Shown here in pieces: positions 1 through 7,676 of a stretch of DNA of 17,476 nt. The number at the start of each line of letters is the position of its first letter. Position 1 is the stretch's first letter. Origin of the DNA: Pleurotus ostreatus/Saccharomyces cerevisiae fusant (Eukaryota > Opisthokonta); assembly GCA_024196135.1 (NCBI GenBank), contig JAMQCK010000700.1, positions 1-17,476 of the forward strand, read 5' to 3'. The notes below the pieces were generated by a model. The model saw only the letters and a program-made list of their open reading frames with translations. It ran no database searches and was not told the DNA's origin. A program made the position numbers and the translations under genes.

Positions 1-384
1 GACGCGTCAGACGAGCACCACATCACGCAGATGCAGCAGATTGTCCCCCGCCAGAACACCATATCGCGCGCGGTCGGCGGCATGCTCCCCCGGCGACTAA
101 GTCGCGCGCGTTCGGAGCGAGTTATCGGCAATCAGCAGGAGACCAACCTTGTCATCGGCGTCTCCGTCTCAGAAGCCACCGTCGAGGCGACCGCAGAAGA
201 GGAGGGCGCCATGGAAACGCGCATAGTGGTCCAGCGGCCACTGCGGAATCAGCCGTCGCGCCTGAGCATGGCGGAGAGCACGCCCGCCAGCACCGGCTGG
301 GTGTCCAAAGCAAAGAACTTCACGTCGAAGTTCAAACGGAAAAGTACAGCGGGTATCCCGAGCCCCGAGCCCTCGTCGCCGTAA
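1..384 (+). CDS. C-terminal part of an unrecognised protein (5' end outside window)
   Basis: The first reading frame is open from base 1 to the TAA at 382-384, giving 127 residues with no start needed inside the window, so this is probably the last exon or exon part of a gene entering from the left. The tail is hydrophilic and rich in Ser, Arg, Thr and Glu, with basic clusters (PRRLSRARSER, KFKRKS) and a Pro/Ser end (PSPEPSSP). It looks like a disordered cytosolic tail with many possible phosphorylation sites. No membrane segment or catalytic motif is visible. I do not recognise the family. The alternative is that part of it is intronic, but no stop or convincing splice pair interrupts it. 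Confidence 0.55.
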   Translation, partial: DASDEHHITQMQQIVPRQNTISRAVGGMLPRRLSRARSERVIGNQQETNLVIGVSVSEATVEATAEEEGAMETRIVVQRPLRNQPSRLSMAESTPASTGWVSKAKNFTSKFKRKSTAGIPSPEPSSP

Positions 385-843
385 ATATCTAAGTATCATC
401 CCCTGGGTCTTGGTTGCTTTCATCTGTCAGGCTATCGTACATGTACAGTTGCTCTCACCGTCCATCTCTCCTGCAGTCGTTCTAATAGAAGTGTCGTCCA
501 CGTGGACATTGACAACAGCGGTGCTGGGCGCCTATCCCACTCAGAAGACAGCAAGTCGCACAAGCGCCCACAGCTCCGTCCGTCACGGGTGCCAAAGAAA
601 CTAGGCCCGTCTTCCTCGCCGCCTCGCTCCCGGCATGTCACGGTCGTGCGCGCGGTGGTGCACACCATGACCGCGTCGAAGCCCGACCTCGCCTGCCATG
701 GTGTGGGACGGGGCGCCAGAGCTGTGCTATACACTTCGGGATCGCGTTGTCGCCGGGCCGCTGATCTATATAACTGCTCGCCGTGATGTGCACTGATATA
801 CACTGCTCGTAAACGCCCGACCGTCTCTTCCAGGACCATGTAG
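385..843. other. Intergenic region holding the promoter of the next gene
   Basis: No gene is supported here. It separates the stop of the left-edge gene from the ATG at 844. Open frames on both strands are present but lack splice logic or protein-like composition. The only clear signal is the TATA-like element near 765-773. Confidence 0.5.
765..773 (+). promoter_or_regulatory. TATA-box-like element upstream of the PPPY-protein gene
   Basis: The sequence tctatataa lies about 70-80 nt before the chosen ATG at 844. This is the usual place for a TATA element with a short 5' leader in agaricomycetes. It supports 844 as the start and the short first exon. Confidence 0.5.
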
Positions 844-1732
844 ATGGCGGCCATCGACGACTGTCGTATGCCTCGGGTACGTGGTTTGCGGTCGTGCTGA
901 AGCGCCTCGCTTACCCGCTTGCGATAGGTACTCCGCCCTCAGCAGTCTGCGAGCACGCTCGGCGCTTCCTTGCAAACGCTATGCGCCGCCTCGTTGTCGG
1001 CTCTGCCGCTCTATACCCCTGCACTCCTGCTCGACCCCCGCAAGCTCGATGCCAGCAAGCGGCTGTCCTGCCTTACCACCTGGGACGACTGCAGCGACAC
1101 GGAGACGATGGTCGAGCCCAACTCTGCTTGCTCATCATCCACCTCCTCTACCTCCCTCTCGGGCACCCTCGATACACAGCTGCGCGACAGCCCCCTCGAC
1201 GCCTTTGCGGACGTCTGCTGGGGCGGCTCCGTCCAGCGCGGCCTCGGTTGGGAGTGGTGGGACGACGATGAGGATCAAGTCGAAGTGGCTCCGCACGATC
1301 ACGAACAATGCGATGACACCTCGCCTCCTCCCTACTCCCCCTCGGCAGTGAGTACCGTCACTGAGTTGCCTGCTCGCATCCTTTTGAATACCGCGAACTG
1401 ACCTCCCTTCCCAGACCGACGCCGAGGTCTCCATGCTACGCGTCGCGCACGAGGCGGCCCTTCGCGCGCGCTTCCGCCGCGCCTGGGTGCCCGAGGACGA
1501 CGATACTCCTACCAGCCCCTTTGAGGAGTACAACCCACCCCTCAGTGTGCGCGCAGAAGGGGAGGGCGTCGGGCGATCGCCCACGCCGGCGGGCTATGCG
1601 CGATCGAAGACTGAGAAGGATTCTGGCTCGGCCAAGCATGCCGTCCCTCGACTTCGGATGAACTTCCTCGAACTATTACGGATGAGAAAGCGTACACTCG
1701 CGGCGGCGGCAAGCCCTACGTCGGCGTGCTAG
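844..1732 (+). CDS. Acidic, Ser/Pro-rich hypothetical protein with a PPPY motif
   Basis: Spliced model: exons 844-876, 928-1347 and 1415-1732. The introns are 51 nt (GTACGT...GATAG, with a CTGA branch) and 67 nt (GTGAGT...CCCAG). Both junctions are phase 0, and the product is 256 residues ending at TAG 1730-1732. The start at 844 has G at +4 and follows a TATA-like box; the frame upstream of exon 2 is closed by a TAG, so a first exon is required. No signal peptide or convincing membrane helix is seen. The protein has a Ser-rich middle, a Trp/Asp-rich acidic patch (WEWWDDDEDQ), and a PPPY motif at about residues 144-147 followed by TPTSPFEEYNPP. PPxY motifs bind WW domains of Rsp5/Nedd4-type ubiquitin ligases in known families; that role here is inference. 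Family not recognised. Confidence 0.72.
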
Positions 1733-1745
1733 ACAATCCACGATG

Positions 1746-1797
1746 AGCTAGGTGGTCCGCGATTACTAGCTAGGTGGCCCGCGATTGCTAGCTAGGG
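1746..1797. repeat. 22-bp tandem repeat, about 2.4 copies
   Basis: Units at 1746-1767 and 1768-1789 share agctaggtggYccgcgattR with two differences, and a third partial unit (agctaggg) follows at 1790. It sits just downstream of the PPPY-gene stop. Confidence 0.8.
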
Positions 1798-1990
1798 AGC
1801 GCCCGATGCCTCTTACGGCCCTAACGACGAGACTCAGACAATGGCGACTGACTGCTAGTGGACTATGCTTCCTTACTCTTCGTAGTATGCTTCTTCGCTC
1901 ATGGAAAATCGGCAAAATCCTTGTGTATAGTATACTTTCTAGACTGATACCTTACATACCCCTTTGTTAGTTGTATACCCGGCAGAACGC

Positions 1991-2028
1991 TGTTCTCGCA
2001 TTACGCGGATCTTTGTTCTCGCACTACG
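1991..2028. repeat. 15-bp direct repeat, two copies 23 bp apart
   Basis: tgttctcgcattacg at 1991-2005 recurs at 2014-2028 with a single T/C change. Confidence 0.7.
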
Positions 2029-2062
2029 GAAATTCCGGTACTCGAGATGTAGTCGTAGTTGG

Positions 2063-2134
2063 AATCAGCAGTCGTTGTTGAATCAGCAGGCGAGGGTGGA
2101 TCAGCAGTCGTAATAGATATTCAATCAGTAGTCG
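2063..2134. repeat. Degenerate 18-bp tandem repeat (aatcagcagtcg core)
   Basis: The core aatcagcagtcg appears at 2063, 2081, 2099 and 2123 with one or two changes each. Spacing is 18, 18 and 24 bp. The last copy runs into the 3' end of the MYND gene, whose stop is at 2125-2127, so the array touches the stop codon and the 3' UTR. Confidence 0.75.
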
Positions 2135-3205
2135 ACCTTGAAGCACTCGGGCTTGTGCTGCCGCCAGTGGGCCTTCTGATGAGCCTGGCTGCACTACGGA
2201 TCGCTTCAGTATCAGAACTTCATGGTCCGAGGATGGTGAACCCACATAGACCGTCGCCCTGCATCTGAGCAGCCTGTTAGTGGCGCCGAGGCGAGCGTCG
2301 AAGATAGCACCTCACCTAGCACAACGCAATAGCGGTCCGCCGTCACTTCCCTCCCGACGGGAGCAGCGTTCGGCGGCGCAGGTCTGCACGCCCTTGAGCA
2401 GAGCCGTGCGTACGCCGATGATCGTGGGTAGCATGAATCTGTTTGTCGTCGTCAGCAGTCTCTAAAGATTGTTAAGGGCGACGGTGAAAACGCACATATC
2501 CTCGTTGATGATCCCGAGGCAGCGTTCGGCGATCTCGCCAGCTAGGATGTGGGAGAACCTGCGCTTCCAGACCTGGAGGCGTGCGACTAAAGCCGTCTTG
2601 TCCTCCGAGGGGATGTTGTCGGTCCCCTGAACGAGGAGTAGAGTGGATAGGAATTGCAGAACTCTGATGACTTCCTCAGACTCGAGGGTTTGGACGGTGT
2701 CTGCGTCTGCTAGCGTGCGCCTGACCTGCATGGCGACGAGGTCCTGGTTCTCGGGAAGTAGAGCGAGACGCATAAAGTACGGGCTGCGGTCAGAGAGTCA
2801 GGATTTGGGATAGCAATGCCAGGTGGAAGGACGCACGTGTGCGATAGCTCGTTGAGGAGGAGCGGTGCAGCCGCCATCACGTACTGGCTCTCTCGCCACT
2901 TCTGGATTGTTTGAGGCATGTACTTGGCCGCGTACTGACTGTTAAGGGAATCAGCACATATCAAAGGTTGCTTTAAACGAGAAACATACGCATAAGTAGG
3001 ATCCTGAATGTGCGGAGGACTCCGTTGCAGTCCACCGAGCTACAAGAGGATGTTGAACGTGAATGCATCGTTGATAAGACGCTCAACTGACCTGATGCGA
3101 GACAAAGTCTGCCCGAGCGGTCTCGCTCATTCCTTGGGGGCCTCCAGGTTCGAGTTCGAGAGTTGCCGCAAGGCCTTCTGCGGTGAAAAGCCAGTCTGAA
3201 GGCAT
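2125..3205 (-). CDS. MYND-type zinc-finger protein (C-terminal MYND domain)
   Basis: Spliced minus-strand model: exons 3205-3092, 3039-2990, 2938-2837, 2783-2496, 2438-2316, 2264-2246 and 2193-2125. All six introns are 48-57 nt with GT...AG ends and compatible phases. The product is 254 residues. The N-terminal 200 residues are mostly helical and cytosolic-looking. The MYND finger occupies about residues 205-249, with ligand pattern C205/C210, C224/C227, C233/H237 and H245/C249 and the signature end CSQAHQKAHWRQHKPEC. MYND domains are protein-interaction zinc fingers; the partner is unknown. The sixth ligand is His where the family normally has Cys. In an unspliced view the locus looks riddled with stops and frameshifts, but the introns explain all of them. 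The start at 3205 is the first ATG after an in-frame TGA and follows a TATA-like box. Large families of such hypothetical MYND proteins are typical of agaricomycetes. Confidence 0.88.
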
Positions 3206-3288
3206 ACTTCAAGGTGGTCGACGCGTCCTTGTCGGTGAGGAAGAATACAAGCGGATTCCCGACCCTTAAAGTATCTGTACGTGTGCTT

Positions 3289-3294
3289 CTTATA
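3289..3294 (-). promoter_or_regulatory. TATA-like element of the MYND gene
   Basis: On the minus strand TATAAG lies 84-89 nt before the ATG at 3205, a spacing like that of the other TATA-like box in the window. Confidence 0.4.
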
Positions 3295-3908
3295 CGAGCT
3301 CGAAGACTGCTGGGCTTATCCTGCAGAAAAGCCAGAGGCTTGTAAAGTAGAAGGTCAAGACAGCAGGCTCGCTTGACTGGCGACAGGGCTCGGAGAATGC
3401 CGCGGAGACACACCGACGCCCACAACTATCATGGACTCGCGCCAGTAGCAATGACTCTGTATTTGTGGGAGATGCACAGGATAGCGCGAATTCTGTGGTG
3501 AAGGTATGTCCATGTCCCGACGAAGGCTTGACGGAAATATCAATGTTGAACTTGAGTGTGGGAATGTTTTCCTCGAGCGGATCAGGAGGGACTTTCCCAC
3601 AGCTGCTCCTTGTCTCCTGCCATGACACCTTGAGGCGTTGAAATCGTACACGATCGCAGAGTCGTGAATATTGCTATTTTTCCTGACTTACAAGCCGCTC
3701 AAGGGTCTAATTTACGCGCGACAATCAAACGAGATCGGGGTCGGCTTCGTCTACTGCCTCCAGGTCTTCATTTACAACTCCTGCCTTCCCGCACAACATA
3801 TGTCCACCGTCTTTGAACACTCTCGAAGCCTGACTGATGACCAGCTGATCCTCAAGAACACCCTCTACTGCTTGCACTGCATCATCAGACGTATCTGAAT
3901 AGGAAGGT

Positions 3909-3939
3909 GTTCTTCGTATCTGACGATCCTACGAAGAAC
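3909..3939. repeat. Perfect 10-bp inverted repeat, 11-nt loop
   Basis: gttcttcgta at 3909-3918 is the exact reverse complement of tacgaagaac at 3930-3939. An aag...ctt pair just outside can extend it across a small bulge. It could be a hairpin or a dyad binding site in the divergent region; function unknown. Confidence 0.65.
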
Positions 3940-4195
3940 CTTGTAGTCCGACACGCTCGGGAGTGAAACGGACGCGTGCTCGTGTAGGAGGCCACCAGCG
4001 CGCTTGTCAGAACTCAGTATGAAGGTTACACACATTCAACGCTGACAGACAGGCGAGGCGAGGCGTAGACGCCCTCTGTAGGTCAGTGGCTTCGGAGTCT
4101 TTTGGTGCGCCGCTGCTGATGATCCCACAGCCACAATTTGATTCAGTATATCAGGATGGAGGGCGCTGACTATCGTGCACGAAGGTGCTCTAGCG

Positions 4196-5518
4196 ATGGA
4201 GCCTGTGCCGCCATATCCTCTGGGCAAAAGCGATATAGCACAGCTTAAGAATATTATCATTGCACGCAGGCGTCGACTTCCTCTTCTACGGTACGTCCAA
4301 TGCATGATATCGCGCATATATAGCTAACGTGTGCGACTAGGAATCCAGGGCGGTCTTTTTGTGGCCGCCTTGTCTATCCTGGCGTCAGTACGGCACCGCC
4401 GAATACCACTTGTTGCTTACGCTGAGGTCTTTCTTACCAGTCGCCGCTCAAGCCGCATGCACATCCTTGCGATAACTATCGCCATCCTTTTCCTTCTATC
4501 AACAATAAGCGTCACCCTTGGCGTGCTGTTCTATGTTATTCAGTTTCCTACGGGATACGGCGGCACGATCTCGGATTTGACAGACTTCTTGGATCGCCTC
4601 ATCGTCGTACTAGCGGTGGCCGCGCGACTGAATGTGAGAAAACCTACCGTATGATTGCTGTGATATCATGCTGACCTTTCATACAGTACTTCATCAGCGA
4701 TGGCATCGTGGTCTGGCGAGCATGGACGCTATGGATCGATAATCGCACCATAAAAGGTGTCTTGTTGGCTTGTATGTGCGGAAGCGCCAGTGAGTCCTCG
4801 TAACTTCCTCAGAGCAGCTCCGACACCGATCTCATTCGCTTTCTACCAGTCGGAACCGCCGTGGAATGTACTTGGTCCCTGCAGAGCACTCGGAAAGGCC
4901 AGGTCGAGTCCGAGACGCGCACACTGATGTTGACCGTTCCATTGCTCGCCACAAATATCGTCTCGACCGCGCTCGTTGCCATTCGTGTTTGGTAAGCGTT
5001 TGCTCGCCTGGTCCCGTCGACCTGGGCTCATAAGTCGTAGGATATACCGACGCGATATCAAGGCCTCGCTCAGTCCATACATACGTCCGACATCGGTAGA
5101 GAAGGTGCTTCTCCTGCTCCTTGAGTCGGGGTCTTTCTATTGTCTGATCTGGGTACGTCGGCGTCTGTTGAACTTACACGTGCTCTCACGCATAATTAGG
5201 TCGTCAACCTCCTCGTCAGGATGACCCAAGGCGTGGACACACTTGGGGTGTATGGCGTCGTCAGCGTCGCGTACCACGCTATACCAGTGGGTTTCCTTCG
5301 GCGAGTACCCGATGCTCGGCTGATCTGCGACTTGATAGGGCATACACTCGACGTTCATGATACTTGCTGTCGCCATGCAAAGACAGTCGCCCATGGAATC
5401 GCTCTCCGACTCAATGCCTCTTTGCACGCTCGATTTCGCATGCTCGCAACCAGACGCGGCCTCTGCGGGAGACGGAGCTAGCTCGACCGACCACGGTCAC
5501 ACGTCCACTCAGACTTGA
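4196..5518 (+). CDS. Polytopic (about 7-span) membrane protein, paralogue A; exon-1 frame step
   Basis: Exons 4196-4290, 4341-4383, 4441-4633, 4687-4789, 4850-4991, 5041-5152, 5200-5286 and 5339-5518; stop TGA 5516-5518. Exons 2-8 join cleanly and encode hydrophobic segments with the family marks YFISDGIVVWRAW, PLLATNIVSTALVA, YRRDIK, VEKVLLLLLESGSFYCLIW, and a polar C-terminal tail. Exon 1 does not fit. The ATG-4196 frame gives MEPVPPYPLGKSDIAQLK, which aligns with paralogue C, but the conserved GVDFLFYG is one base out of step. There is one extra base somewhere in 4238-4268. An alternative without an indel is ATG 4156 with a weak GTGCTC donor at 4185 and acceptor at 4243. The 57-nt intron 4384-4440 is stop-free and a multiple of three, but paralogues B and C have an intron at the same place. 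This is an uncharacterised agaricomycete family; no function is claimed. Confidence 0.72.
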
Positions 5519-5737
5519 TGTAACTGTCGACGCGACTTCCAGCATCATGAGAGTAGGATCAGGGTTTTCATTCGGCTTGACACGACCGTGATCCCAATCT
5601 ATAAGGCGCTGCCCGTCCGTCGAGCGCATTCAAACACGAGTACACGAACGTGATGGAGCTTGATCTCGAATGTGGTAAGTGATAAGGCCTGCGTATATAG
5701 GTAGCTCTCGCGCATCGTCGTGGGCCTCACATCTGCG
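5519..5737. other. Short spacer between paralogues A and B
   Basis: Holds a CCAAT/TATA-like stretch (ccaatctataagg, 5593-5605) and a perfect donor-like GTAAGT at 5675 that I cannot place in a working gene model. Confidence 0.35.
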
Positions 5738-7041
5738 ATGAGAGCTGTCGAGGCATGGCGGACGAGCGCTCGGGCGGTCTCTGAGGACGACCTGATGTAT
5801 TTGAAGGTAGCGCTGAAGGAGCGTTGACTTTCTCTTTTACGGTGCGGACATCTCCATCTAGTGCAAAGGCTGGCTGATATCGGATGCTCTAGGCGTACAA
5901 TTGGCCCTAACCATTGCCGCTCTGACGTCGCTTGCGTGAGCCTCAAGCTCTTCCTTGGTTCACACGTTAGTCTCATCCTCGCGCGCGCGGTGCAGCCGTC
6001 GTCAAGGACGCTCATACTACATCAAGACCGCTATCGCTTGCCTTCTTCTCTCTTCGACCGTTGCGGTGCTCGTCAACGCGGCACAATATATGCTAGTCGT
6101 ATCCACGATCAACTGCTCCGCGCCCACGAGTTGCGACGTACATGCCAAGCAAGTCGAGCACTTGTTCATCGTCATTGCCTTCGCTTGGCGCTTAAACGTG
6201 GGTCTTTTAGTGTTACTTGAGCCGAGCTGGTGTTTGACCCTCGAAGTATCTCATCAGCGACATCGTGGTCGTATGGAGAGCGTGGGTCCTTTGGCCAAAT
6301 CACCGGTTCGTGAGAAGCGTATTGCTGCTGGGCGTTTGCGCTAGTCTAGGTAAGCTGCTATTATTCGTGAAGTACGCCCAACAATTTCTAACTATATGGG
6401 CAAAACAGCGGGCATCATCGCTGAATGCATATGGTCGGTAAGGACCCAACTCGCCCATAAATCAGTCATGTACACCCTCCTCCTGGCTTTGCCACTGCTG
6501 TGCACAAATTTGGTGGCGACGACGTTGGTAGGCCTACGGGCATGGTATGCAAAAATAAATCTCTCTGAGTCTGCACGTGTAACCAGCATCTCACTAGGTT
6601 CTATTGGCGCAAAATCAAGCCGTCCTTGGGGCGCTTTCGGAACAGAAGTCAGGTCGAAAATATTCTCCATCTACTCTTCGAATCTGGGAGTCTCTATTGT
6701 ATCTTCTGGGTGAGATGTCCCTTTAATCCTGAAGCTTCGTATTCATGCCGCCGTAGGTCGCGTATATATCCCTCAAGATCAAGGAACCAAAGCCTCTGTC
6801 CGCGTACAATATCGTAAACGCGCTATGGCACAACCTTGCTGTACGTATTCACTGCTGCTAGGAGAAAGGTTGCGCTGACGAGTCACCTCAGGGCATCTAT
6901 CCGACGTTTGTCGTACTCGCCGTTGCGGTACAGGGAGACGAATGCGATTCTCTGCCAAGTGCACGCGTCTCGGATGGAATATATTTCGCGGATGCACAGA
7001 GCGAGGCGCGGCAGGACACCCAAATACCTACATCGCCCTGA
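5738..7041 (+). CDS. Polytopic (about 7-span) membrane protein, paralogue B; exon-1 frame step
   Basis: Exons 5738-5841, 5893-5935, 5996-6197, 6247-6349, 6409-6544, 6598-6709, 6757-6840 and 6892-7041; stop TGA 7039-7041. Exons 2-8 are fully open across seven junctions and carry the family marks YLISDIVVVWRAW, PLLCTNLVATTLVG, FYWRKIK, FESGSLYCIFW and GIYPTFVVLAVAVQ. Exon lengths match A and C (43, 103 and 112 nt identical; the others differ by multiples of three). In exon 1 the ATG-5738 frame gives EDDLMYLKVALKER and then TGA, while the continuation VDFLFYG is in the next frame. Against paralogue C this is a net loss of five bases. Either the first exon is mutated and the gene is a young pseudogene, or the start is built differently. 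Preserved reading in the rest argues that any break is recent. Confidence 0.66.
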
Positions 7042-7604
7042 GAAGTCACCTAGTTGGGAAAATAGGCCGGTTCCTTGTCATTTACACAAGACCATGCCGA
7101 AGATTTTTGAGGCAATTTCTGCTTGATAGCGAAGCGAAGTTGGATACGGTAACTGCCGAAGCGCGCCATAGACATCAAGTACTGTCCCACGACTCGATCT
7201 TGCTTGCCCCCATCACGATACCCTTGACAGCTCTTTGCTCACTCGACCCCTCAGCAACTCTTACCATATGCAACCGGATACGGACGGCAAGAATCCGCGT
7301 AAGCTTGCGCTGCGGACGGACCGAAACTCGCCTCGGGGTCGACGAAGTTGGCCCTAAAGATCGGCTTTCACTGCTTTTACGTTTGCTTGAACAAAGGACT
7401 GATACACGGATCTGGGCTTGCTGCGCAGCCTCACAATTTCTGTATTCTGGACGGACCAAAGCGAAGCACCGCTAGCGCGCGACGCGCCGAAAGCGCCCAT
7501 TCGGATCTGGCGACGAACTCTCTCCCATTCAATCTTGAAGATGAACACTCCCGACTCAGTGATAGCCGCATCGACCTTATCTGAAGCGCTTACCTGAGGG
7601 CTTT
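7042..7604. other. Spacer between paralogues B and C with a possible gene relic
   Basis: No gene is supported. A plus-strand open stretch ending at TGA 7582-7584 has a polar, acidic C-terminal-tail look (DLATNSLPFNLEDEHSRLSD). It could be the tail of a decayed further paralogue, but none of the family's core motifs occur upstream of it. Confidence 0.3.
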
Positions 7605-7676
7605 ATGTCGTCGGGTCGTCCCGCTCAGTGCCTTCTATATCATGGCTTGGATGCAACGCTCGCCATCTCAGCCCTA

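Larger units (their letters stand above)
1733..2124. other. Convergent intergenic spacer with short repeats
   Basis: This lies between the stop of the PPPY gene on the plus strand and the stop of the MYND gene on the minus strand. I see no gene. It holds three groups of short direct repeats, listed separately, and otherwise AT-richer sequence expected of two 3' ends. Confidence 0.5.
3206..4195. other. Divergent intergenic region between the MYND gene and membrane paralogue A
   Basis: It should hold both promoters. Two open stretches are ambiguous. On the minus strand about 3290-3643 is open for 118 codons without a convincing start. On the plus strand about 3690-3898 is open with a high share of G/C at third codon positions and ends in TGA. 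Neither can be joined to a neighbour with good splice sites, and I recognise no family, so I do not call genes. An inverted repeat at 3909-3939 is listed separately. Confidence 0.4.

Noticed and set aside
432..854. Minus-strand open frame of 141 codons
   Set aside because: Antisense to the promoter of the PPPY gene; composition reflects G+C richness and no recognisable domain.
2024..2245. Minus-strand open frame with repeated LLI segments
   Set aside because: It reads through a MYND-gene intron and then the 18-bp repeats; the LLI pattern is only the repeat in one frame.
2125..3205. Apparent pseudogene with frameshifts and an in-frame TAG at 3042-3040
   Set aside because: Each break falls inside a 48-57 nt GT...AG intron with compatible phases, and the spliced product ends in a complete MYND finger.
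3290..3651. Two overlapping minus-strand open frames upstream of the MYND ATG
   Set aside because: No ATG with sensible context, no splice sites joining them to the MYND exons, and the TATA-like box of the MYND gene lies within this stretch.
4684..4790. Idea that the membrane array are classical pheromone receptors (STE3-like)
   Set aside because: About seven hydrophobic spans fit, but none of the STE3 sequence landmarks is visible and the SD-x-IVVWRA motif is not one I know from that family.
5599..6015. Long minus-strand open frame
   Set aside because: Antisense shadow across exons 1-3 and an intron of membrane paralogue B, whose splice model is confirmed by exon lengths in A and C.
6942..7475. 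Plus-strand open frame of 178 codons
   Set aside because: It overlaps the last exon of paralogue B in another frame and runs into the spacer; no family character.
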